The notes beneath the pieces are model-generated. The model searched no databases. It was not told where the DNA came from and saw only the letters and a program-made list of their open reading frames with translations. A stretch of DNA of 64,000 nt. It comes from Acanthacorydalis orientalis (Eukaryota > Arthropoda > Insecta > Megaloptera > Corydalidae). The stretch spans positions 5,912,089 through 5,976,088 of the forward strand of contig CM068322.1 in assembly GCA_034766995.1 (NCBI GenBank), written 5' to 3'. This document shows, piece by piece, positions 24,155 through 35,914 of this stretch. Position 1 is the first letter of the stretch, and every line of letters starts with the position of its first letter. A program made the position numbers and the translations under genes.

Positions 24155-24620
24155 ATTCTACAGAAAACATATAAAAGCAATAAAAACGAACTTTACAACT
24201 GAATGAAATTAGTAATTTCCTCATAAAATTTTTATATTTTGCAATTTATTGTCATTCCGGATCAGAAACAATAATAATTTTCCTTTTGAATGAAATTGTT
24301 ATTAATTTTTATATATAAAAAAATAATTAAACAAAGTATTTTTATAAAATAATATTATTGATTATTAAAATAAATATAATTTAATGACATCGTTTTTAAT
24401 AAACACATTTAGTTTGTTTGAATAAATACATTTATATTATAATAGTACTTATTATTTTTCAACATCACATAAATAGTCATAATTTTATAAGATCATAACA
24501 TAAATCAAATATTAAATATTCTAGATATATGTTTGGTATTCAAAATAACTACTTATTTTTTGTATAATAATAATATTTATTCTGCATTTAAATTTAAAAT
24601 AATAGAAAAACATTTTGGTT
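24155..24620. other. AT-rich spacer
   Basis: Nothing recognised. Confidence 0.5.
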
Positions 24621-24621
24621 G

Positions 24622-24638
24622 CATATAAATATATATAT

Positions 24639-24694
<56 letters not shown>

Positions 24695-24715
24695 GTATAT
24701 TTATATATATATATA
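24622..24715. repeat. (TA)n array, left flank of mariner 2
   Basis: The array runs straight into the TA target duplication of the element. Confidence 0.95.
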
Positions 24716-26034
24716 CGAGGTGTGATCAAAAAGTAACGAGAATTTTTAAATTTCGCGGATTTGAAGAGTCCGTTTGTCAAAATTTTTTTTTATTATGTTG
24801 ATACACATGTCCCTAAAGTATAAAAAAATTTTCAGCTATTTTCATTGTTTACTTTTTAAGTGGCAGCCGCTAAGGTAAGACGTGTTTTTTGAGCTCGGCG
24901 ATTTTTGTTCATTAAAAAAAATGGATCAAAGAATTTGTATTAAGTTTTACGTAAAAAATGAAACAAAGTGCAACAAAGTGTGTGAAATGTTAAGAAAGGC
25001 CTATGGTGACTCTACTATGAGTAAACCAAGAATTTATGAGTGGTATAAACGTTTTTCAGACGGTCGTGAAAGCGTCGAACATGATGATCGTTCTGGGCGC
25101 CCTAACATCAATTAATGAGGATAACGTCGAGGAAGTTAAGCAAATGATTTTAAAAGATCGACGAATCTCTATCAGAGAAGTCGCTGATGATATTGGTATA
25201 TCATATGGATCATGTCAAGCAATTTTCACTGACGTTTTAGGCATGACACGTGTGGCAGCCAAATTCGTCCCAAAATTGTTGAATTTTGATCAAAAACAAC
25301 ATCGGTAGATGTCTCCGAAGAATTGCTAAATAAAGCCAATTACGATCAAGAATTTATGAATTGCATCATATCTGGTGACGAAACATGGGTTTATGGGTAT
25401 GACGTTGAAACCAAGGCACAATCATCGCAATGGAAGCTGCCTGGTGAGCCAAGACCGAAAAAAATTCGTCAAGTTCGATCAAAAGTGAAGGTTCTTCTCA
25501 CTGTTTTTTTTTGATTCGAAGGGCATAGTGCATCATGAATTCCTACCAGAAGGTCGCACTGTCAATAAAGAATACTACTTGGAAGTTATGCGCCGTTCAC
25601 GCGAATCAATTCGACGAAAACGACCGGTATTGTGGCAAAACAATTCGTGAAAACTGCATCACGATAACGCTCCCTCTCACACCTCGTTAGTTGTGTGTGA
25701 ATTTTTGGCAAAAAATAATACTATTGTGATACCTCAGGCACCATATTCACCGGACATGGCACCCTGTGACTTTTTTTTGTTCCCAAGGTTGAAAAAAATA
25801 TTGAAAGGACGACGTTTTGATACCATTGATGAGATAAAAGAGGAATTGCTGAAGGAGCTAAAAGCTATATTAAAAAGTGAGTTTGAAAAGTGCTTTGAAG
25901 ACTGGAAAAAGCGTTGGCAAAAATGTATCATGTCAGGGGGGGATTACTCTGAAGGGGACAAATTCAAAATTGAAGAAGAAATGAATAGTTTTTGAGAAAA
26001 AAAATAATTCTCGTTACTTTTTGACCACACCTCG
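24716..26034 (+). mobile_element. Mariner element 2, complete ends
   Basis: The left TIR starts CGAGGTGTGATCAAAAAGTA and the inverse of the right end starts CGAGGTGTGGTCAAAAAGTA. They match over 29 bp with one mismatch. TA duplications lie at 24714-24715 and 26035-26036, both part of (TA)n arrays. Length is 1319 bp. Confidence 0.96.
24921..25995 (+). pseudogene. Mariner transposase, DD34D, multiply broken
   Basis: Start ATG at 24921 (MDQRICIKFYVKNETKCNKV). The N-terminal HTH part includes RIYEWYKRF and DDRSGRP, then VKQMILKDRRISIREVADDI as the second HTH. The catalytic core keeps all three aspartates: GDETWVYGY, HHDNAPSH, and SPDMAPCDFFLF, the last two 34 residues apart (DD34D). It ends KCIMSGGDYSEGDKF. 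Breaks are frameshifts near 25098, near 25303, and in a run of ten Ts at 25504-25512, plus an in-frame TGA at 25648-25650 just before the second Asp. Intact ends with a broken gene mean the copy could only move if supplied with transposase from elsewhere. It is a different mariner lineage from mariner 1, by both TIR and protein. Confidence 0.95.
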
Positions 26035-26069
<35 letters not shown>

Positions 26070-26072
26070 ATA
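26035..26072. repeat. (TA)n array, right flank of mariner 2
   Basis: TA repeats continue directly from the right target duplication. Confidence 0.95.
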
Positions 26073-26074
26073 CA

Positions 26075-26400
26075 GCTGCATATATAAATAAGGTAAACAG
26101 ATTTTCGAAAAGCATAATCAATACATCTGCGATTCAAAATATTTTTTTATAGGGGAACACATCCAAAAGGTTTTGATACAAAAGAATTATAATTTTACAT
26201 TAAGAACCTCATTCACAACGATAAGGATATTTTATACCTGCGGTTACCATTCAAAATTTTTCAAAATTAAATCAGTTTTTCTCAATTTCAAAAATTATTA
26301 ATTTTGGAAAAAATTTCTCCACGATTGCATTGGTTAATTTTAATAAAAATCATACAGTTTAACACTACTCGTTTTAAATAACATTGTATGATAGAAAACT
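26075..26400. other. Spacer
   Basis: Nothing recognised. Confidence 0.45.
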
Positions 26401-26693
26401 AACAATGTCTTTCTTAATTTTTCTAGGAATGTTAACATTTCTCCATTTAATTAAACATAAAAGAATGTTTACATGCACTTTCCTTATATGAAGTACATTA
26501 CTTTCTAGCTTTTCATTACTATTCCTTGTAAAAGTATTAATGGAAAACAAAGCATTTGTTTACCAACATGTCTCTTAAATCACTCTTATTCTTTTTAAAA
26601 AGGTAATTAAATTTATTTTGGATAGACGCATATTGTTTCATTTTTTACATATTTATTTTTATCGGTATACGTTATAAAACTTTAATTAAATAA

Positions 26694-26741
<48 letters not shown>

Positions 26742-27410
26742 CAATTTAACATTATCATAAAATATGTAGTTATGTGTTAAACAACTGTCTCAATTTTTCA
26801 AGAATATTAACATTGGTTAATTTCATTATCCACAAAAAAGTAATAATATGTATATTTTCTTGAATGTAAAATTAATCATTAGGAACAAAAAGTAAAAAAA
26901 TATTAATGCACATTTTATAATCAATACATATAATTAAAAATTTTGATTTTTACACGTATACATTGTCAAAAATCAAGTATTAGTTGTTATTAAGTACCTG
27001 ATTTCAATAAGTTTTCCATACGCGTTAAATTATTTGAGTGATAAACAGTTATTGATTCATATTTTTTAATTACTTTGATACAACAAAGTATAAACGCAGT
27101 ATATGTTTTAAAATTGTTAATAAATAATGATAACAATACACCAATGTAATTTAAATTATTTATTTTGAATTGAATACTGATATGATAAAAAATGATTATG
27201 TTTTTTGAATATTTTATCAATTTGGTTCATTTCATTAATAATTAAACATTTTTCCAATACATTTTACTAAATTGAGGTACACTACTTTTTAATTTTTCGT
27301 TACTATTCTTTGCAAAAGTGATACATTCAAAAAGAAAGAATCTCGTTTATAACCATATCTCTAAAATAATTTTAATTATTTTTTAAGAACGGTTATTCCA
27401 GTAAAGACTT
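26400..27410. repeat. Diverged local duplication (two or three units)
   Basis: TACATTACTTTCTAGCTTTT then CATTACTATTCCTTGTAAAAG at about 26496-26540 recurs as TACACTACTTTTTAATTTTT then CGTTACTATTCTTTGCAAAAG at about 27277-27320. Each is preceded by an ATTAAACAT-type segment. A fainter third unit lies near 26815-26890. A (TA)n run at 26696-26738 splits the region. Old segmental duplication; no coding content seen. Confidence 0.5.
26696..26738. repeat. (TA)n microsatellite
   Basis: TA run of about 43 bp. Confidence 0.95.
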
Positions 27411-28123
27411 CGGAAATAAAGAACAATCAGGAAAACGAATCACTTATTAGTCTATTTTACTAGTTTCAATTAATATAAAATAAATATAATTGTATAATAA
27501 TAACAAATATATAAAATAAACTTTTACTTAAATATAATTTATACTTGTTTTTGCTTCAAATTTCAACTTAATAGTTAGTTTGAATTAATCAATGTTTACT
27601 TAATAATTACAACAACTGCTTTGCAAGTTCATTTTAGTTTTTTCGGGTTTTTTCCTCATTTCTTTTATTTTCATGTATTTATATTATTGTTATTTTTAAG
27701 TTCATTGTTAAAATCTACATTCGAGCATAGTATTTTAAAAGTTGACTTTATTTCTTGATAATCACGGTGATAAATACTGGCAGGCTAATTTTAAATTTGC
27801 AGCTGACATTTATTTTAAGTTACTACAATTAACTATGATTTTCTCCGAATAATTAAAATAATAGATAAAATAGAATGTAACTATCTGAGTTACCAATTAT
27901 AAGTGATAATTGTTTTTATACTAATTTCAATCCAAAACAAAACTAAGAATATGAAAAAAAATGCTATACGCTTATTGTAACGGTATAGAAATTCAGTAAC
28001 AAAAAGAGACATATTATTATGAGCATAGGTATAGAGTACATGTTTCTACACTGTTACACTTTCACTAAAACTTACTCTTAAGAAACAGTAACTGTGACGA
28101 ATCCATCATTTTACTATTGATAT
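27411..28123. other. AT-rich spacer
   Basis: Nothing recognised. Confidence 0.5.
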
Positions 28124-28369
28124 TTAAAAAATACACTTAGAGCAAATTAAGTCACAGAGCATAACCAAATAAATAAAGTGTATATTAAATATTAATAATA
28201 CACAATAGTCTAAAGAATTTATGTAAATGTAATAAAAATAGTTAATCCCCCGCAGGCTATAGATATTTTCAACTGTATTGCATAACACCTGCCATTTTAA
28301 GATCGGCAATTGAACATACTTTGTTAGGCTTACAAGTCCTTTAGTTCTTTGTTCCAAACTGGTAGCCAT
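28124..28369 (-). other. Unrecognised 81-codon ORF
   Basis: The minus-strand frame starts MATSLEQRTKGLVSLTKY right after an acceptor-like AACTCTTTAG. The first 40 residues look more protein-like than the low-complexity rest. A possible donor, CTT|GTAAGC, follows residue 12. No family was recognised. It could be an exon or chance. Confidence 0.15.
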
Positions 28370-28965
28370 CTAAAGAGTTGATCTATTAATCTACCTAATG
28401 CCACCTATTGATGTTCAATCATTATGTCTCTGTACAAAGTTACTCAACTATATATTTAGGTAGGACACTAATTATTTTCCAGTTTTATGACTTCCTATAT
28501 ATATCCTGTTCTAAATATCTTGTTGTTTTAATAATTTCCTTTCATTTTTTATCTTAGATTTCTTTTCACATCTTTCAGATAATTTATTTTTAATGTTTCT
28601 GCTCTATACATCTTTTTATTTATTTTTTTTTCACGTCAAGAGTTTGTTTCTGTATATTAACGCATTGTAGATTAGAGTTTTAAATGTTCGTTTTATATGT
28701 GTTATATGCTTATCTCAAAGCACCAATTTCATTTATCCAAATCGTTTGTTCAAAGAATGTCATTGCTATATCCTGCTTATAATTTAGTTTTCTCTTCCTG
28801 TTCTTTTTAACTAAATATTATTCACGAATTGTAATTTTTTCTTTCTACATGTTGTTAAGTGCTTCTTTTTGCATACAAATATTCTATTCAGTTAATATTT
28901 AGTTCTCACTCTACAAAAGCCTCTCTTTGTTCTTCAATTTAATATTAAATTATATTGCTTTGACT
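28370..28965. other. T-rich spacer
   Basis: Nothing recognised. Confidence 0.45.
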
Positions 28966-28970
28966 CATAT

Positions 28971-29029
28971 TATATATATATATGTATATGTATATATATA
29001 TTTGTATATGTTTATATATATATATATAT
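28971..29029. repeat. (TA)n microsatellite, interrupted
   Basis: TA runs with TGTA and TTTG interruptions. Confidence 0.95.
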
Positions 29030-29760
29030 GAAAATTCAGTAACTACTTGTCCCACCCATATTTAGACATATTCAGTTTCTTTCAGTATACCATATAATAC
29101 CTATGTGTATTGGCAGATTTTTATATTTTTCAGTACATATTTCAGAGAAACACTAGCCCATAACGATGATAAATTTTACCCATAGCGAAGTATTTTGATC
29201 GTTTTTATTTTATTTGCACTAAGATTTTTCTTATTTTTATACTAACGTTCATTTCATGCATTTTCTTCATAGTTTCAATTATTTGTGGGGAATTTTTTCC
29301 TTTTTTTGAGTTTCAAATTGAACTTCAATCCGATAGGAAGTTTTAAGCTATTTATAAATTTAACATAATTTTATATATTTACACATTGTTTTTTTGTTTA
29401 ATATTAATGTAATAAAAATAATTGCCTGTTCACGATTTGTTCCTCTCATTCTGCACTATTTATTTTGTTCATAATCATAGCTTTTAGTTTTTAGTTAATT
29501 AATTTGGAAAATTTTATAAAAAATATTACAAATATTTTTCTCTAATTCATTAACGTTTTATTTCCTTATTTATGTAGAGACATATGATTACATTTTGTTT
29601 GTAATTGAATATACTAGATATTTTATTTAAAATTAGTGGCTGTAAAAAAATAAATACTAAAAACTAATAAAAAAAAACTAAAAAATGTATATATATATAT
29701 ATATATATAATTCATTGTTAATCTCATAAGTGACCTAATTTTTCTACAACAAATCCATTT
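29030..29760. other. AT-rich spacer
   Basis: Nothing recognised; a short TA run lies at 29688-29709. Confidence 0.5.
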
Positions 29761-29764
29761 AAGG

Positions 29765-29792
29765 GTATTTTTGATCATACCTCATATATTCA
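29765..29792. mobile_element. Possible solo mariner terminus
   Basis: The inverse of this stretch, TGAGGTATGATCAAAAATAC, resembles the mariner 2 TIR (CGAGGTGTGATCAAAAAGTA) and abuts a TATA. No partner end or transposase was found nearby. Confidence 0.35.
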
Positions 29793-30029
29793 AGACTGGA
29801 ATGACAAAACTAACTGTCGAAGTATAAACCACTACATGAAAGAACTAATAACAAAAGCCTGACGACACACAAGCGTATCTATGATCTCACAATGACAATG
29901 TATTATTGACATTGCAGCCGTCGCTCATCAAAGCAAGCGCTCTGTTTCTTGTATAAGTGTGTGTATGCGTGTATGTTTGCAGTGTATATTTTCATGTATG
30001 TGTGTGCATGAGTGCGTTTGTTGTGTCTC

Positions 30030-30330
30030 TAAGACGGGCGTTCTACTCAGCTCGGCATCTTTGAATTGTGTAACAGGTGACGACGTCGCGTTTCACTGTA
30101 GTTTAGATAACAACCACCGAGACATTGTCTGCGACGACCATCGCGGTGTAAATAAGAAGAAGAACGTGGCGCGTACGCGGGCGTTAGAATTGTTTCTGAA
30201 CGAGATAGGTGTGTGGAGTGCACGTCGCTCGTTCCACGTCTACAAAACATAGAGAGAACATCGCTCTTACTCAGCTTCTGAACGGTTGGTTGGTTCAGAG
30301 TGTGCGAACTCCGTCGCGCGGTCGTAAGAT
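30030..30330 (+). promoter_or_regulatory. CpG-rich block, possible host promoter or first exon
   Basis: This is the most CpG-rich stretch in the window (for example GACGACGTCGCG, GCGCGTACGCGG, CCGTCGCGCGGTC). It contrasts sharply with the AT-rich flanks and contains no transposon motif. It ends with CGCGGTC|GTAAGAT, a donor-like site at 30324. In insects with some CpG methylation such blocks often mark promoters and 5' exons. Open frames on both strands (97 codons each) show no recognisable domain. A promoter or noncoding first exon is my inference; there is no clear TATA or initiator. Confidence 0.35.
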
Positions 30331-30540
30331 AACAGTACAATTAAAATTAATGAAGGTTTCGTTGGTCCGTTGTTAATTTTATGATACGTTCAGCGTTGGC
30401 AATTGTATTGTTCGGCGGTTATACATAGATACAGTAAACATTGTTGAAATGGTTTTACTTCTAGGACACATGTTATAATTTTATTTTAATATTCCATACA
30501 GATTTATATTATATTAATAATATAAATAGATTTTTATTAT

Positions 30541-30640
<100 letters not shown>

Positions 30641-30704
30641 CCATTAATAAGTAAAAAGTATTTAAATTAAAATTTATGTAAATAGTTGATTTGACAAGAA
30701 CATT

Positions 30705-30925
30705 CTGTCGCTGTGGCTCAATTCACGTCCACAAATGAATTATTGTTTTTACTTCAGAAACCGCACCAATTTTCAGATCGAAAATATTCAATAGATTATT
30801 AATTATTTTTTATTGTTGCTTATACGCATTTAGATGGAATCATCATTTTCAGAGCGCTTTGAGAATGCTAGCGTTATTATCGAAATGCGCATAAGTAATG
30901 CGATTCGTATAACCCGTATAACTGC
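30705..30925. repeat. Foldback repeat family, best palindromic copy (copy B)
   Basis: The outer end reads TCGCTGTGGCTCAATTCAC then CACAAATGAATTATT. The left arm runs through AAATATTCAATAGATTATTA to GCATTTAGATGG. The centre at 30844-30867 is a 24-bp near-palindrome (CATTTTCAGAGC facing GCTTTGAGAATG, two mismatches). The right arm (TTATCGAAATGCGCATAAGT) is the diverged inverse of the left for about 45 bp, after which symmetry is lost. No coding capacity, so MITE-like. Confidence 0.65.
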
Positions 30926-31215
30926 TATAAGCGACTAAAACTTTTAGCGGTGTATGATAAATCGGCATAGAGAAACCAGACATGACTTTTAAGGTAGTTG
31001 AATACTGAGGAATTCTCATGGTGGTTAAAATTGATTCCGCCGTTGCACGCTAAATATTACCAGAATTGAAACTTCTACTTGCTGTTCGTTCCTGAAAAGA
31101 ATTCGTTTAAAATAAAGGTGATTCAATTCAGGCTTCTACATAAAATTATAAAAAGACGCAGAAATAAAAAATAATCATGTTATTTTTTATTTAGTACTTT
31201 AATTCAGTTCAATGC
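30926..31215. other. Spacer
   Basis: Nothing recognised; it may include the unlocated end of the transposon to the right. Confidence 0.4.
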
Positions 31216-31217
31216 AA

Positions 31218-32256
31218 TTATGTGTGAAAGATTACATCATTGAAATGGCCACCGTGGCTTCTGTGGCACGACGCTAATAATGCGCTTATCATAATTTTCG
31301 ATTACAACGCGGTTCAATACAGGCTCTTTGTCGGCTATTTTGTGCCTTATTTCCTGTTCAGGCTCTGCAATTGTGTTCGGTTTGTTCTTGTAGACTCTAC
31401 TCTTCAAATAACCCCAAAAAAAATCTAGAGGAGTTAAATCGGATGATCCTAGCGGTCAATTGATGTCGCCGGTTCGTTAGATCAGGCAGCCTGGAAATTT
31501 TGTACGTAGTAGCTCGATTGTTTCTGCTGCTGTATGGCTAGTGATACTATATTATTGAAATCAGAGATCCTCGATGTCCATATCTTTAAATTAGTTCAAC
31601 AAAAAGTTTGTTATCATGCTTTGACAGCGAACGCCATTGACTGAAACAGCGATATTTTCATCATTTTCAAAAAAATACAGGTCAAATACGCTTTTAGACT
31701 ACATTCCACACCATACAGTCACTTTTAGAGAATGCATTTACTTCTCGTAAATCTCTGCTGGATTTTACAATCCCCAAATTAGGAAATTTTGTTTGTTTGT
31801 GTATCCATTGAAGTGAAATTGCCCCTCATCATTAAAGACGATTCTCTTTGAAAAATCAACTCCTTGTTCACACACCCATTTGGCAAATTCACGACACTAT
31901 TGACGGTCTATAGGCTTAAAATATTACGTTATTTAAATCTTGTAAGCATGTTAATGCAAATCTTTTATCAAAATTTTCTACGTAGTGGAATACGAAAGAC
32001 TTAATTACTGAGACCGACGACGTATCGATATGCCTGGTCCCTTGGCCACACTTTCACGAACCATGGAAATATACTAGTCCAAGCGACCTGCACGACCATG
32101 ATGTGTTTTAATATTTTCTAATGTTGAGAGCTCAGAAGGTTGACTTTATATACTAAAATATTCATGTAGAGCGCGGTGTGCACTTCTTCTCAAATGCCTT
32201 TTTTTATAATAGGTTACAATAATTTTAACGCAGTGTTCCGTCGTGTATTGCTCCAT
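31218..32256 (-). pseudogene. Tc1/mariner-superfamily transposase pseudogene (Tc3-like insect type)
   Basis: Start codon at 32256 on the minus strand (MEQYTTEHCVKIIVTYYKKG) and the family-typical end GHFNDVIFHT at 31218. Between them, across many stops and shifts, are recognisable blocks: AISLQWIHKQTKFPNLGI where GQFHFNGYTNKQNFLIWG is typical, DMDIEDL then FQ, INWPLGSSDLTPLDFF with the third catalytic Asp, and SRVYKNKPNTIAE. The second Asp is replaced by Tyr (FQ-stop-YSITSHTA where FQQDGATCHTA is typical). A central part between the HTH and the first Asp looks partly deleted. This family differs from the DD34D mariners in having the WPPRSxDLTPLDFFLWG signature. TIRs could not be located. Confidence 0.85.
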
Positions 32257-32259
32257 GAT

Positions 32260-33375
32260 TAATTTTTTACACATTTATACTCCACAAAAGCCACTTTAAT
32301 ATTGACAAATATTTTGACGTTTGAAAAATATTCACCACTGTCATATGGAAACTCACTTTAAATCACTCTTTAAATCAACTAATGGGTCTCGTGACCGACA
32401 CTCATAAACAAAAATGTAGCAAGACACTTCACACACAATAGTAGATTGCTAAAAATAAAGGCAAAACTATACAAAAATCTGAAATAGAAAGTTCATCTGT
32501 TGATTTCTACAAAAGCTCTTTGATTTCGATAAGAAACTAGATTCAGAATTTTCTATTTTAATGCACTTCAGTCCATTTGCACTCTATGGATATACTATGG
32601 AAAATGAAATAAGAGTATTGTTTTTGAATGAGTTTATTGTTTCCAATATTAACTTATCTATGTTCAAAACGCTATGAAATTCAAGAAAGCGTAATTTATA
32701 TCTGCGTTTCCTCCAAAAAATTATTAGTATTATTTTTTAAATTTATTTATTTCTATTTTTTATTTTAATTTTGTTTTCATTAGAAAAATCATTTGTTTTA
32801 TATAAGCTAGACAATTTTAATAAAGTAATGAAAAATACCATTTTCCAAATTAACGCTTAGGATAATATAAGATATTTTCCCAAACTACCAACGATTGGAA
32901 GTTCACTTTGCCGGTCAAAACAATTAAACTGTACTTTAGAATCTTTTTCATAGATTCGATATGAATAATATTCCAAATAAAATTAGCAAAAGTTATTAGA
33001 GATTTCATAAATGAATCGAACATTTCCATTTTCATATGTGCAGTTTATAGTCTGTAAAATAAAATATGTATAACTCACATTACTAGAACATATTATATAT
33101 TATTTTAAAATGGTATCATGAAACAAAAATAATGACCTGAGATATTAAATAAACATTTACCGACATTACCAGTTGGAGGTTTAGTACCGATATTTCCATA
33201 TAATACAATAAAATAACTTATTCAAGAAAAATGAAACTAAATATCTATCTTAAATTAACTATCTGTCTTAAATTGCTGGTAAGTTTATAAAGTTTTTAAA
33301 TATACGTTCCCATCGTTTATTCTTTTCATTAATGATCAATTTCTTTATCGTTTGATGAATGTTTTTTTTTCGAGA
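32260..33375. other. Spacer
   Basis: Probably includes the unresolved 5' end of the preceding transposon. Otherwise nothing recognised. Confidence 0.4.
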
Positions 33376-33378
<3 letters not shown>

Positions 33379-33416
<38 letters not shown>

Positions 33417-33425
33417 TATATATTA
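33379..33425. repeat. (TA)n microsatellite
   Basis: TA run with TTATATTATATTA at its end. Confidence 0.95.
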
Positions 33426-33635
33426 TTTTATTTGTTTTAATATAAAAAGGATACAGACGTGAGAACTTTCTAACAATCTTAATAATAACCATAGCTGTTT
33501 CAAAAATATATACTGTAGATGTTTTCACAATCAGTACATTTGTTACAGCGTAGTGTTGACCAATTATTTTTAAGTGGTAATCCACTTAGACAACTTGTGT
33601 CAATAGAGAACTGAAGTTTTAGTTGCCAAGGTTCT

Positions 33636-33667
33636 ATTATATATATATATATATATATAATATATAT

Positions 33668-33720
<53 letters not shown>
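33636..33720. repeat. (TA)n microsatellite with regular TAATA interruptions
   Basis: Two 18-20-bp TA blocks separated by TAATA, then a longer run and TGTATGTAT. Confidence 0.95.
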
Positions 33721-35610
33721 TCGATTTTATCCTTATTAAAAATGTTATCGAGAAAGTAGAATGACATCTGGAACTGATTTATTATACAGATAGTTGTTGA
33801 ATATTGCTAACGTTGTTTGTTAAATTAAATATATTTTCTTATTAAGATTATACATACTTACGAATGGTAAATATGTGAATATTCAAATAAATGTGAATTG
33901 TATACATACGTTATATTTAAAACTTCCACGTATTCCTAAAGAGATTAAAAGTTTAACATGATTTTCTTAAAAAATAATGTTAATATAATTGATACAAGTT
34001 TCTTGTTTATTAATTACCTAAGAACACGTAAAAAATAATTCTTTAATTGTTTTCTTCAACTGAATTTTATTAGATTATTGTAAACATATTCTACTATGAT
34101 CAGTTTTGGCTCTGAAACCGTATTTTCTCTTATTTAGACGATACTCAATTATCAAAGTATGAAGATGTTTGAAGAAAAATATCTGGAAGTAGAATCAATC
34201 AGTTTAAAATTACATTTGGCATTTAATGAAATAAATACATTTCTTTTCAAATTTTAAGAATTTAAAAAATAAATTTAAAATAAAATAAAGTTGTTAATAC
34301 AAAAAATAAATCGGTTTCATTGAAATTAAACTACGCTCTTCATTTTTAATCTATTATTTTGACTACTGATTGAATCGAGTCGTCTCAGTTAATTTAGTTG
34401 ATACTGAACTCATGTATAGAGATTCTTCTTAAGATGATATACGAGTATTACATATGCGGAATCAGTAAATTCAATTTTGGTTCATTTAATACTTTTCTAA
34501 TATTTTTACATTATTAATCTTTTTCATTTTACAACACTATTACTCTTATTGGTTGACTTTTACTTCCATGATTTTTGACTCAATTAAAATGGAGATTTTC
34601 TACATTTTAATGCCAATCAAATTCAATACTATACGTTGAACCATACAAAATTACTCTGAGATAAGAACCATCTTAATACTTGCTAAGGTAAGCTGTTAAA
34701 CCAAAGTTGCCATACTATTAATTGTATGACATTTAACTACAATGGATCTCCACAATCTAAACGAATTATATATCGATATTTTCCAAAATCTGCATAATTT
34801 CTTATGAAAAATATTATGTTTTATATTTAACTCACATTACCTTTAAGCCGTTAGGATTAAATACTTCACTATATCTAAAGTCGAAGTAAATTAGTTCGAT
34901 TATATATAAATATATATATATATATAAATGTATATGAATATGTATTTTTTATATTACAATCAACCCATATTATTGAAATCTTAATTACAAAAATGAGTTT
35001 ACCTATTATACAAACATTTTTTTTATTTCATACAAACCTGTAAATATTCTATACACCAGAATATAACCAATAAAAACATAAACATCATTTTTTCTCCATT
35101 CGTAATAATAGACCACGAATACTCTTTTAACAAACTAATGTTTTAAACTTGCCATGTTAAATGTTAATAATTTTAAGTAATTTTATGATATAATACTTCG
35201 AGTATAAATAAAATATATTCAGTCGCATCCCTTAAAATTACTTTGTATCTAGCTCAAAACGTATAAAGTAAGAAAAAAATATAAAAAATAAAAGAGATAA
35301 GGTAATAAATATCCAAAATTAGAATACAAGAACGCTTAATAAAAAAATACATATTTTCCTCTTAGAATTTATGTTTATTTGTTGAAATTATTCATTTATT
35401 ATGCGAAAGTTATTTAAATGCAGATTATGATGTATAATAAGAAAAAAATAGAAATACATTGCAAGTTAGTATTTAATTTTTGAAAATTAGAATCATTACT
35501 CGTTTATTTATAAAATATAAAAAAAAATAAAAGTTATATCGGAGTACACTGTGGCGTTTCGAACAAATATCATGTTGACTATTCCCACCTCAAATTAAGT
35601 CTTACAATAA
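33721..35610. other. AT-rich spacer
   Basis: About 1.9 kb with no gene or element recognised; a short TA run lies near 34905-34925. Confidence 0.5.
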
Positions 35611-35620
35611 AAAATATGTG

Positions 35621-35660
35621 ATATATATATATATATATATATACATATATATACATATAC

Positions 35661-35711
<51 letters not shown>
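35621..35711. repeat. (TA)n-(TACA)n array, left flank of mariner 5
   Basis: TA repeats with CATA interruptions, 16 bp from the left end of mariner 5. Confidence 0.95.
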
Positions 35712-35713
<2 letters not shown>

Positions 35714-35832
35714 GATACGTACATTTACGAGCATAGCGCCAAATATTCTCCTCCTAACATGTGTTTACACATGCACGCATGGCGATTATGTCCAATGTGT
35801 TAAATTCAACTTAGAAACGTCCAGTAAAAATT

Positions 35833-35879
35833 TTACTGTTCGAGTAATCAAGCTGCGACCTTGATCACTCGAACAGTAA
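35833..35879. repeat. Strong hairpin inside mariner 5
   Basis: TTACTGTTCGAGTAATCAAG (35833-35852) and its inverse (35860-35879) match 19 of 20 with a 7-base loop. It lies between the left TIR and the transposase start. Confidence 0.95.
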
Positions 35880-35914
35880 CTACAGTAAGAGTAGGATAAG
35901 ATAGGTTTTTGACA

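Noticed and set aside
24027..24224. Open frames dominated by alternating Tyr-Ile across TA arrays (also at 4790, 6765, 9310, 10979, 21307, 24619, 35618, 46152, 46241, 46485, 47025)
   Set aside because: They are translations of (TA)n repeats, not genes.
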